DNA of 8,049 nucleotides, taken from Thermoplasmata archaeon (GTDB taxonomy: Archaea; Thermoplasmatota; Thermoplasmata; SG8-5; JAGLSY01). A program made the position numbers and the translations under genes. The stretch lies in contig JAGLQE010000312.1 in assembly GCA_023137005.1 (NCBI GenBank), positions 1-8,049 on the forward strand, written 5' to 3'. Below, piece after piece: positions 1-5,268 of the stretch (position 1 is its first letter; the number at the start of each line of letters is the position of its first letter). The notes beneath the pieces were generated by a model that made no database searches, was not told the origin of the DNA, and saw only the letters and a list, made by a program, of their open reading frames with translations.

Positions 1-7
1 GTATAAA

Positions 8-718
8 ATGGCTTTGACTATCAAGAAGATGATCGAAACATCCTTCCTTGACTGGGACGGGAAGATCGTTACCACACTATATGTGCCAAATTGCAATTTC
101 CGATGCCCCTACTGCCATAACTGGCCCCTTTTTGAGAACCCGGATGAGTTCGAGGATGTGGACCACTCCAAGATATTCGATTACCTGGATGGCCATAGAG
201 ATTTCATTGACGGCATCTGCCTGACCGGGGGAGAGCCCACATTGTACCCGGAACTGGAAGAGTTCCTGACCAGGATAAGAAAGATGGGATTCCAGATCAA
301 GCTGGATACCAATGGCTCCAATCCGGAATTATTGGAAAGGCTTCTCGAGAAAGAACTTGTCGAGTATGTGGCCATGGATGTCAAGTCCACGCTTAATGAG
401 AGATATGATACAGCCACAGGAGTGAAGACCGACCTTGACAATATCAAAAAGAGCATCGAGCTCCTGATGAATTCCAATATCGAATATGAATTCCGAACCA
501 CTGTTGTTCCCACTATTGTAGAAGTTGAGGATGTGGTTAGCATTGCGAAGTACATTGATGGGGCCAGGAAACTCGTTCTTCAGCAGTTCGTGGGTCCGGG
601 TTCCTACCTCGAGGAAGTAGGCAGCATCGAGCCCTTTGAAAGGCCGGTATTCAATGAGATGGTGCTTTCAGCCAGCCCCCATGTGGAAGAGGTTTTATTA
701 AGGGGCAATATTTACTAG
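8..718 (+). CDS. nrdG: Radical SAM glycyl-radical-enzyme activase, NrdG type
   Basis: Radical SAM iron-sulfur enzyme of the anaerobic ribonucleotide reductase activating type (related to pyruvate formate-lyase activase). Such enzymes cleave S-adenosylmethionine to place a glycyl radical on a partner, usually NrdD, for oxygen-free deoxynucleotide synthesis. The 236 residues show the cluster motif CxxxCxxC at C29, C33 and C36 (CNFRCPYCHN), the SAM-binding GGEPT at 74-78, and later strands with KLDTNG (98-103) and AMDVK (122-126). The N-terminal ETSFLDWDGK lead-in is typical of the family. The length suits a short activase without extra ferredoxin clusters. No NrdD gene lies in the window, so the partner is assumed. 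The ATG at base 8 is the first visible start, but the frame is open to the window edge, so an upstream start cannot be excluded. The next gene begins 7 bases after the stop, suggesting an operon. Activation of another glycyl radical enzyme is possible. Confidence 0.93.
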   Translation: MALTIKKMIETSFLDWDGKIVTTLYVPNCNFRCPYCHNWPLFENPDEFEDVDHSKIFDYLDGHRDFIDGICLTGGEPTLYPELEEFLTRIRKMGFQIKLDTNGSNPELLERLLEKELVEYVAMDVKSTLNERYDTATGVKTDLDNIKKSIELLMNSNIEYEFRTTVVPTIVEVEDVVSIAKYIDGARKLVLQQFVGPGSYLEEVGSIEPFERPVFNEMVLSASPHVEEVLLRGNIY

Positions 719-725
719 GATATCC

Positions 726-1190
726 ATGACAGAAGAAGAGACAATGGTCTGCGAGATCCCACTCACCCAGGCAACGGATGAAGATATCGTCGATGTGCTG
801 ACCAGATACAAGAAAGTGGCCGTGATAGGCCTCTCACCCAAGTCCGAAAGAGCCAGCCACCGTGTTGCGAAATACTTGATGGACAATGATTATGATATCA
901 TCCCAGTGAACCCGATGCAGGATGAGATACTGGGAAAGACATCCTATGCCTCCTTGCTCGACATACCTGGAGAAGTAGAAGTTGTGGATATATTCAGAAA
1001 ACCGAATGTGGTCATGGATATCGTGGAGCAGGCCATTAAAAAGGGGGCCAAGGTCATCTGGATGCAGGAAGGCATCGTCAACAATGCGGCCGCGGATCGA
1101 GCGAGGGAAGCCGGCCTCAAGGTCGTGATGGACAAATGCATGTTGAAGGAACATGCGGTCATGGTGCGCGCGGAAAAAGATGGGAGATGA
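726..1190 (+). CDS. CoA-binding domain protein (YccU-like)
   Basis: Small soluble Rossmann-fold protein of the CoA_binding_2 family (YccU-like), 154 residues, which is the usual single-domain length. After about 24 N-terminal residues the first strand and nucleotide loop read VAVIGLSPKSERASHRVAKY. A VNP strand follows (IIPVNPMQDEILGK), then VVDIFRKPN, VIWMQEGIVN, and the family's C-terminal signature DKCMLKEHAVM with its conserved Cys and Glu-His. The fold is known to bind coenzyme A; the physiological role of the stand-alone proteins is not established, so only ligand binding is inferred. The start is 7 bases after the activase stop, with AGGA at 717-720 as a weak ribosome binding site. A second ATG at codon 7 is a possible alternative start. 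Translational linkage to the activase is likely, but a shared pathway is not shown. Confidence 0.92.
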   Translation: MTEEETMVCEIPLTQATDEDIVDVLTRYKKVAVIGLSPKSERASHRVAKYLMDNDYDIIPVNPMQDEILGKTSYASLLDIPGEVEVVDIFRKPNVVMDIVEQAIKKGAKVIWMQEGIVNNAAADRAREAGLKVVMDKCMLKEHAVMVRAEKDGR

Positions 1191-1209
1191 AGATCATTTG
1201 GAGTTGCTG

Positions 1210-1237
1210 AACCTTTCATTCAAAGTAAAGAAAGGTT
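1210..1237. repeat. 8-bp inverted repeat overlapping the tRNA promoter
   Basis: AACCTTTC (1210-1217) and GAAAGGTT (1230-1237) are perfect inverted copies separated by 12 bases. The right arm runs into the TATA box of tRNA-Gly. It may end the upstream two-gene transcript, mark a protein-binding site, or be chance. Confidence 0.4.
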
Positions 1238-1242
1238 TAAAA
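1236..1242 (+). promoter_or_regulatory. TATA box of tRNA-Gly
   Basis: TTTAAAA centred near 1239 matches the archaeal TATA consensus. A start about 26 bases on falls near 1265, giving a 5' leader of roughly 13 bases before the mature tRNA end at 1278. The purine-rich bases just upstream (AAAGAAAGG) could serve as the BRE. Confidence 0.65.
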
Positions 1243-1277
1243 TGGAAAAGATGTTTCCTCGCCCTACAAATCAATAT

Positions 1278-1350
1278 ACGGGTGTGGTGTAGCCTGGTAT
1301 CACTTTAGCTTGCCAAGCTAAGAACTCGGGTTCAAATCCCGGCACCCGTA
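1278..1350 (+). tRNA. tRNA-Gly (anticodon GCC)
   Basis: Complete cloverleaf without an intron, 73 bases to the discriminator A1350, followed by an encoded CCA at 1351-1353. The acceptor stem is 1278-1284 with 1343-1349 (ACGGGTG/CACCCGT). The D stem is three pairs, 1287-1289 with 1301-1303, with GG at 1296-1297 in the loop. The anticodon stem is 1305-1309 with 1317-1321, and the loop TTGCCAA puts anticodon GCC at 1312-1314, reading GGC and GGU. The T stem is 1326-1330 with 1338-1342 around loop TTCAAAT, including one T-G pair. The first acceptor pair is A1-U72 rather than G1-C72, while C2-G71, G3-C70, A73 and C35-C36 are retained. It has its own TATA box and a following T-run. Confidence 0.97.
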
Positions 1351-1355
1351 CCATT

Positions 1356-1362
1356 CTCTTTT
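1356..1362 (+). terminator. T-rich terminator after tRNA-Gly
   Basis: CTCTTTT lies three to nine bases after the encoded CCA. Short T-runs of this kind are enough to end archaeal transcription. Four T's is modest, so some readthrough into the next gene is possible. Confidence 0.5.
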
Positions 1363-1384
1363 AACATAAATACAATAGAAAATC

Positions 1385-1392
1385 TATTATTA
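1385..1392 (+). promoter_or_regulatory. Weak TATA-like box, zinc ribbon gene
   Basis: TATTATTA is centred about 26 bases before the GTG at 1414, the spacing of a leaderless archaeal transcript. The match to consensus is poor. A small 6-bp inverted repeat (1374-1379 with 1383-1388) overlaps it. A competing ATAAATA at 1367-1372 would instead give a leader of about 19 bases. Confidence 0.3.
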
Positions 1393-1413
1393 GCAGGATT
1401 GTTATGGTAGCAT

Positions 1414-1722
1414 GTGTATCATTTACTCTTGTATCCATTACAGATCGATGATGACGGGGGAGGAGGGAGTCATCTCTGCACATACCTCATCATCATGGGC
1501 GCCATCATAATCAGCCTATATATTGGCTACTATATTTTCAAGAAGATGATGGTCCCAAAGGAACCCAGGCAGCACCCGTGCAAATACTGCGGCCATATCG
1601 TGGATACCGTGTCCGATTGCTGCCACTCCCCTGTTGAGGAAAAATTCATGGCTGGCAAATGTACTAAATGTAAGAAGGAATGCAAGATAATCTGTACCAA
1701 ATGTAGAAGGCCCCTACATTGA
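1414..1722 (+). CDS. Membrane-anchored zinc ribbon protein, function unknown
   Basis: I do not recognise a named family. The 102-residue product has a short N-terminal segment with an acidic/glycine stretch (DDDGGGG, 12-18) and one hydrophobic helix at about 22-42. The helix is followed at once by lysines (KKMM), which by the positive-inside rule puts the C terminus in the cytoplasm. The soluble half is a zinc-binding region: CxxC at C56/C59, CCH at 69-71, CxxC at C83/C86, an extra C90, and CxxC at C94/C97. This is enough for two metal sites, probably a double zinc ribbon. It therefore looks like a membrane-tethered binding module, with no enzyme motif seen. The start is GTG; ATGs at 1404 and 1412 are out of frame, and the true N terminus could lie further in. 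Its stop is 9 bases before the TPR gene, so the pair is probably one operon. It could be a protein-protein or nucleic-acid tether. Confidence 0.72.
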   Translation: MYHLLLYPLQIDDDGGGGSHLCTYLIIMGAIIISLYIGYYIFKKMMVPKEPRQHPCKYCGHIVDTVSDCCHSPVEEKFMAGKCTKCKKECKIICTKCRRPLH

Positions 1723-1727
1723 GGATC
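1721..1727 (+). promoter_or_regulatory. Ribosome binding site of the TPR gene
   Basis: GAGGATC overlaps the stop codon of the zinc ribbon gene and resembles the archaeal GGAGGTGATC consensus. It ends 4 bases before the ATG at 1732. The arrangement points to translational coupling and fixes the TPR start. Confidence 0.5.
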
Positions 1728-1731
1728 TGTC

Positions 1732-3024
1732 ATGGCCACTCACCTTTCACTTGAAATAAAACGTATCCTGAGGCGGGAACTGAAGGATATGGGAGAAAAT
1801 ATTCTGAAGAAGCAATGCAGGGACCTAGGGCTAATGTGGGATGAACTGGGATTGAAGGATATTGGACAACTGACCACGGCATTATCAAAGGCCATCACGC
1901 CCTTCACTGGTCGGGAAAAATCAGAACTCATCATTAAAGAGATAGAGAAATTCCGCATCCTGGAGGAACTGGAAGAACTGGGGCATGAGGATAATGTGGT
2001 CGGAGCCAGGGTTATCAACAAAAGCAGGATGGAGGCCCTTGTCAAGCTGGGAAACATATGCTCCTCCATGGGCGAGTGGGAGAATGCCCTGAAATACCTG
2101 GATCAGGCGCAGGAATTGGCAGATAACTTGGGAATGGCCGATAAGGAACATGATATACTGCATGACCTGGGTACTGTTTATCTGGAAATGGGAAACTGGG
2201 AAGAGGCGAAAAGGTGCTTCGACGCAGAATTGGCCCATGCTGAAGATGGGGATGATGATCCCAGAAGAGCAACGGCCTACCGAGGACTGGGGAAATTGGC
2301 ATGGCGCAGGGGGCAATTTGACGAGGCAAAGGCCCACGGCTACAGATGTATACCACTATATCAGAAGCTCAATGATCATAGAAGCCAGGGATTCGTATAC
2401 AAGGACCTGGGTGATGTATTTGGCGAGTGTGGGGATTATGATCGGGGGCTTGAGTATTATGAGAAGAGCATCGCCCTGTTCGATCCGGCCAAGGATCATT
2501 ACAATATCGGGAACATCAATATGAACATGGGCGTCATCCATTCATTGAAACATGACTGGAAGAGGGCGGCGGAGCATTATGAGATATGTATCAATGTCCT
2601 GGAAAAGGAGGGATACATGAACACTGTTGCTTGGGCCATGTTCAATCTTGGGGAGGCCTATACGAAACTAAGATCATTTGACAAGGCCGAAGCTATCCTG
2701 GATAAATCAGCCTCTCTTCTTGAAAAGGCCAATGACGAGATGGGACTGGCCGGCGTGGCGATGAAGGTTGGAGAATTGTATAAAGAGCAGAGGCAGTTCG
2801 AGAAGGCCATACCTCATTTCGAATCCAGTGCTAGCACATTGAGGAAACTGGATATTCCGAAGTATCTGGCAGATGTCACCCATGAACTGGGGCTTTGCCT
2901 GGCCGCGCTGGGCAGAGATGGCGAGGCGCGGAAAAATTATGAAAAGGCCATCGAGTTGTATGATGAGCTGGGCATCGAGGAAACTCTGGCCAAGGTCAAA
3001 AAGGATCTGGATGATCTGGCATAG
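1732..3024 (+). CDS. Tetratricopeptide repeat protein, eight TPRs
   Basis: A 430-residue soluble protein, probably a cytosolic scaffold, with no signal peptide or membrane helix. From about residue 100 to 420 it is filled by eight consecutive helix-turn-helix repeats of about 40 residues. Each carries the LG..Y/F...G.W..A pattern, for example LGTVYLEMGNWEEAKRCF, MGVIHSLKHDWKRAAEHY and LGEAYTKLRSFDKAEAIL. The 40-residue period, rather than the classic 34, is that of the TPR_12/LGN-like class, which forms a superhelix binding peptides. Residues about 20-72 form a separate helical module (KKQCRDLGL ... ITPFTGREKSELIIKEI) that I have a weak memory of in other archaeal regulatory proteins but cannot name. 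The start follows a Shine-Dalgarno-like GAGGATC overlapping the upstream stop, so it is likely co-translated with the membrane zinc ribbon protein. The partner and process are unknown; no enzymatic motif is present. Confidence 0.93.
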   Translation: MATHLSLEIKRILRRELKDMGENILKKQCRDLGLMWDELGLKDIGQLTTALSKAITPFTGREKSELIIKEIEKFRILEELEELGHEDNVVGARVINKSRMEALVKLGNICSSMGEWENALKYLDQAQELADNLGMADKEHDILHDLGTVYLEMGNWEEAKRCFDAELAHAEDGDDDPRRATAYRGLGKLAWRRGQFDEAKAHGYRCIPLYQKLNDHRSQGFVYKDLGDVFGECGDYDRGLEYYEKSIALFDPAKDHYNIGNINMNMGVIHSLKHDWKRAAEHYEICINVLEKEGYMNTVAWAMFNLGEAYTKLRSFDKAEAILDKSASLLEKANDEMGLAGVAMKVGELYKEQRQFEKAIPHFESSASTLRKLDIPKYLADVTHELGLCLAALGRDGEARKNYEKAIELYDELGIEETLAKVKKDLDDLA

Positions 3025-3058
3025 GTTGGATATATTTTAGCTAGGATCAATGCTGCTT

Positions 3059-3104
3059 TCTTCTAATTGCGCATATTCTATTTATTATGTACGCGATTAG
3101 AAGA
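3059..3104. terminator. Strong hairpin between convergent genes
   Basis: TCTTCTAATTGCG (3059-3071) pairs with CGCGATTAGAAGA (3092-3104) over 13 positions with a single G-T wobble. Inside, CATA (3072-3075) pairs again with TATG (3086-3089). It lies 35 bases after the TPR stop and 37 bases beyond the end of the minus-strand gene. A short T-run (3035-3038) precedes it on the + strand. A bidirectional terminator or mRNA 3'-end stabiliser fits best, but archaeal termination does not usually need a hairpin. Confidence 0.55.
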
Positions 3105-3140
3105 GTTAATACGACAGCCAACAAAATCCCAATCGAGTAT

Positions 3141-3470
3141 TTACTCCACCATAAGATCATCTATGAACTTACTATGTTTTTTGATCTGGCTTATCTTATC
3201 ATCACAGGATCTGAGCATGGTCATACCATGAAAGATCAGGTATCCGCCAAACGCACTGAGACAGGCACAAAGTGCTATCAGGACCAGGAACATCCATATG
3301 ACCTTGCTGGATGTCGCATCGTAGTAGCTGGATGTGGCTATCAAAATGGTGAGTACTGAAAAAGGGAGTGTGAAGACCGCGATGCCCGTCCTCAGAGTGG
3401 CTAGGGATGTCTGTTTTTCTGCAAGGAGTAGCTCTATCTCAGTCATCAAAAAGGATTTCTTCTCGTTCAC
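3141..3470 (-). CDS. Two-helix membrane protein, DUF202/YidH-like
   Basis: A 109-residue integral membrane protein. Its N-terminal motif LLAEKQTSLATLRTGIAV (15-32) resembles the E(K/R)TxLAxxRTGxA signature of DUF202/YidH-like proteins. It is followed by a first membrane helix at about 29-48 and a second at about 57-85, with a short YYDATSSK loop between. Both termini are charged, the C-terminal tail (KISQIKKHSKF) strongly basic, so both ends are probably cytoplasmic. The family has no settled function. The GTG start is supported by TTAAATAA on the minus strand (3499-3492), centred about 26 bases upstream, which predicts a transcript beginning at the GTG itself with no leader; no Shine-Dalgarno is seen. 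An ATG at codon 9 is the alternative start. It reads in the same direction as the methylthiotransferase upstream but has this promoter of its own. A 90-residue reading frame on the opposite strand is a shadow. Confidence 0.83.
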   Translation of the reverse strand: MNEKKSFLMTEIELLLAEKQTSLATLRTGIAVFTLPFSVLTILIATSSYYDATSSKVIWMFLVLIALCACLSAFGGYLIFHGMTMLRSCDDKISQIKKHSKFIDDLMVE

Positions 3471-3491
3471 AAGGGGGAGAATGCCTGAGCT

Positions 3492-3499
3492 TTATTTAA
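3492..3499 (-). promoter_or_regulatory. TATA box of the DUF202-like gene
   Basis: Minus-strand TTAAATAA is centred about 26 bases upstream of the GTG at 3470, the standard archaeal TATA-to-start distance. It therefore predicts a leaderless mRNA and supports the GTG as the start. Confidence 0.6.
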
Positions 3500-3560
3500 T
3501 TATTATTGAATCGTCCACGGTGGTAGCATTGTGGCTGGTGGGGCATCAATGGATGTGGTA

Positions 3561-4871
3561 TTATGAGATGGTTACCCCGACCATGTAAATATCAGTATGG
3601 CCAGTCACATTGACTTCATACCACTCGCCGAGGGGCAGGACCTCCTCCACCACGACAGGGCGATAATTCGCTGTCCTGAGAAAAGTTGTCCCGGGCTTCC
3701 GATACTCTGTGGCTAGGGCACGTATGTTCATCCCCACCCTGGCCGAGAACTTGTTCCTAGATATCTCGAACCTGAGGTCGGTCATTTGCCCCGAGCGCTC
3801 TTTGGACACCCAGCCGAACACCTGCTCCAGCATACTGGCCGCATCCGTTCCCTTTCGTGGTGAGAACCTGGTGATATTGATCGAATCCGGCCTCACTCTC
3901 TTTATCAAGGCGATGGAATCCTTGAACTCGAGGTCGGTCTCGCCTGGAAAACCAGTTATTATGTCTGTGGATATGTAGATGTCTGGGAGGGCCATTCTCA
4001 GGCTGGCGACCATCCCTTCAAAATCACTGACCGTGTAACGACGTCGCATTCTGGCCAGGACCTCGTCGTTCCCAGATTGGACCGGAAGGTGGAGGAATTT
4101 GAACATTCGCTCATTCCCCAGGGATGTGATCAGGGGATCCAGTATCTTGAGGGAAGCCGCTGGGTTCATCATTCCCACCCTGACCATGTAGTTCCCTTCT
4201 ATCGAGGTTATGGCATCCAGCACATCGGGTAAACGGGGCATGGCCCCATATCCTGAGGTGTCACCTCCTTTTTCCATGCCATAGACCGCGGTATCCTGGG
4301 ATGTGACCTGAAGCTCCACAATACCGGATGAGATCAAGGCGGATGCTCTTTCTCTTATCTCGTCCAGACCCCTGCTCCTCAACTGTCCCCGGGCGAATCT
4401 GGTTATGCAGTAGGCGCAATCCCCAAGACAGCCAGTGGCTATAGGAAGTATCCCGATCCTGTCTGCCTTCAGAGGGAGTGGGGTGAGTGAATGGGGATCT
4501 GTTCCAGATATTTTGGTATCAGGTACCTCAGTCATCCTGCCAATGGCCTCGATGATCTCGTCATTGGATGCAGGTTGGAAGATAAGGGCATCGGGAGCGA
4601 CCTTCAATACCTCGCTCTCACTGATGGCACCGAGGCAGCCGCATACCATTATGTGGGTCGAAGAATCAGAAAGCTGGCCTATTATTCTGAGCATCCTCAA
4701 CTCGGTGGTGTGGATGACACCACAGGTGAAGATAATGGCCAGGTCCATATCTGGAGTTGCCTCTTCCGATGGTCCTATCACCTCATGACCGAGGCTTTGG
4801 ATCCGGGTGGCCAGCTCCTCGGCCTCGCCCTTGTTCAGAGTACAGCCGTAGGATTCCAGGAGTATTTTCAT
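3561..4871 (-). CDS. tRNA t6A37 methylthiotransferase, archaeal MiaB-like
   Basis: Archaeal/eukaryotic (Cdkal1-like) radical SAM methylthiotransferase, which adds a methylthio group to C2 of N6-threonylcarbamoyladenosine 37 in ANN-decoding tRNAs. From the ATG at 4871 the protein has 436 residues, normal for the family. The N-terminal UPF0004 domain carries its three cluster cysteines at C10 (ESYGCTLNKGEAE), C50 (FTCGV) and C79 (CGCL). The radical SAM domain carries C147, C151 and C154 (TGCLGDCAYC), followed by TRFARGQLRSR, HLPVQSGND and DIITGFPGET. A C-terminal TRAM domain (about 375-436) binds tRNA. The usual NTC motif reads FTC here. A GTG start 15 bases further upstream (4886) is open, but the ATG fits better: it begins the conserved KILLESYGC strand, and a minus-strand TATA sits 26 bases before it, implying a leaderless mRNA. 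It is transcribed divergently from the heptad protein gene. Confidence 0.95.
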   Translation of the reverse strand: MKILLESYGCTLNKGEAEELATRIQSLGHEVIGPSEEATPDMDLAIIFTCGVIHTTELRMLRIIGQLSDSSTHIMVCGCLGAISESEVLKVAPDALIFQPASNDEIIEAIGRMTEVPDTKISGTDPHSLTPLPLKADRIGILPIATGCLGDCAYCITRFARGQLRSRGLDEIRERASALISSGIVELQVTSQDTAVYGMEKGGDTSGYGAMPRLPDVLDAITSIEGNYMVRVGMMNPAASLKILDPLITSLGNERMFKFLHLPVQSGNDEVLARMRRRYTVSDFEGMVASLRMALPDIYISTDIITGFPGETDLEFKDSIALIKRVRPDSINITRFSPRKGTDAASMLEQVFGWVSKERSGQMTDLRFEISRNKFSARVGMNIRALATEYRKPGTTFLRTANYRPVVVEEVLPLGEWYEVNVTGHTDIYMVGVTIS

Positions 4872-4893
4872 TGATTCTGCTATCACGATTATC

Positions 4894-4899
4894 TATAAA
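4894..4899 (-). promoter_or_regulatory. TATA box of the methylthiotransferase gene
   Basis: Minus-strand TTTATA is centred about 26 bases before the ATG at 4871. This predicts transcription starting at the ATG and excludes the upstream GTG at 4886 as the main start. Confidence 0.6.
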
Positions 4900-4915
4900 T
4901 CAATTCTGGAGTGAA

Positions 4916-4924
4916 TTTATAAAA
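4916..4924 (+). promoter_or_regulatory. TATA box of the heptad protein/deacetylase unit
   Basis: TTTATAAAA is the best TATA match on the + strand in this divergent region and predicts a start near 4946 with a 35-base leader. A second box, TTATAT at 4946-4951, would start near 4975 and give an almost leaderless mRNA. The sequence does not decide between them. Confidence 0.5.
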
Positions 4925-4967
4925 TGGTGGTGGGATGGTAAAGCCTTATATCGTCCCAGGACTATTA

Positions 4968-4982
4968 ATGGTTGATAACCAT
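4968..4982. repeat. Palindrome covering the start codon of the heptad gene
   Basis: ATGGTTGATAACCAT is a perfect 6-bp inverted repeat around a 3-base centre, and its right arm contains the first two bases of the ATG at 4981. It could be an operator or a small hairpin that hides the start codon. Confidence 0.45.
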
Positions 4983-5232
4983 GAGTAGCTACAATGATTC
5001 CGGGTCTATGGCTGGCGATGCTAGGACAATGAAGAAAGATGCCAAGCAGATGACCAGAGAAGCCAAGCAGATGCAGAAGGATGCGAAGAACCAGGCTAAG
5101 GCTGCGAAAATCAGGGCAAAAGCAGCGAAGCTGGAGGCGCAGGCGCAGAAATTGGAAATTAAACTGAATAAGATAAGAGCCAAGATACGCCAGCTTAGAG
5201 AGAAAGCATCCAGATTTGATGGAAGGCAATAG
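4981..5232 (+). CDS. Lysine-rich heptad-repeat coiled-coil protein
   Basis: Small hypothetical protein of 83 residues; no named family recognised. After about 17 residues it is a run of nine seven-residue units without a break (18-80): KKDAKQM, TREAKQM, QKDAKNQ, AKAAKIR, AKAAKLE, AQAQKLE, IKLNKIR, AKIRQLR, EKASRFD. Unit positions 2 and 5 are Lys or Arg in nearly every unit. Fifteen Lys and eight Arg face nine acidic residues, so it is strongly basic. Hydrophobic strips with 3/4 spacing run through M10, A14, M17, A21, M24, A28, M31 and A35, and again through A41, I44, A48, L51, A55, L58, L62, I65, I69, L72, A76 and F79, as in a long helix or coiled coil. No cysteine, signal or membrane segment. 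It could be a nucleoid-type or surface-binding helix. The deacetylase starts 36 bases after its stop, suggesting cotranscription. Coding status rests on the heptad pattern and promoter. Confidence 0.75.
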   Translation: MSSYNDSGSMAGDARTMKKDAKQMTREAKQMQKDAKNQAKAAKIRAKAAKLEAQAQKLEIKLNKIRAKIRQLREKASRFDGRQ

Positions 5233-5268
5233 GTCTCGATCCAACCTGGTTTGTAAAGGGCTGAGTGT

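Noticed and set aside
1331..1353. tRNA 3' end as an integration (att) site
   Set aside because: No second copy of the tRNA end, integrase or foreign genes appear in the window.
1404..1414. ATG codons just before the zinc ribbon gene
   Set aside because: Both are in other frames and do not lead into the CxxC-containing protein.
3087..3359. 90-codon + strand frame opposite the DUF202-like gene
   Set aside because: The minus-strand frame has a family motif, two membrane helices and a well-placed TATA box; the + frame has none and begins inside the hairpin.
4872..4886. GTG start extending the methylthiotransferase by five residues
   Set aside because: The extension is not conserved in type, and the TATA position fits the ATG at 4871.
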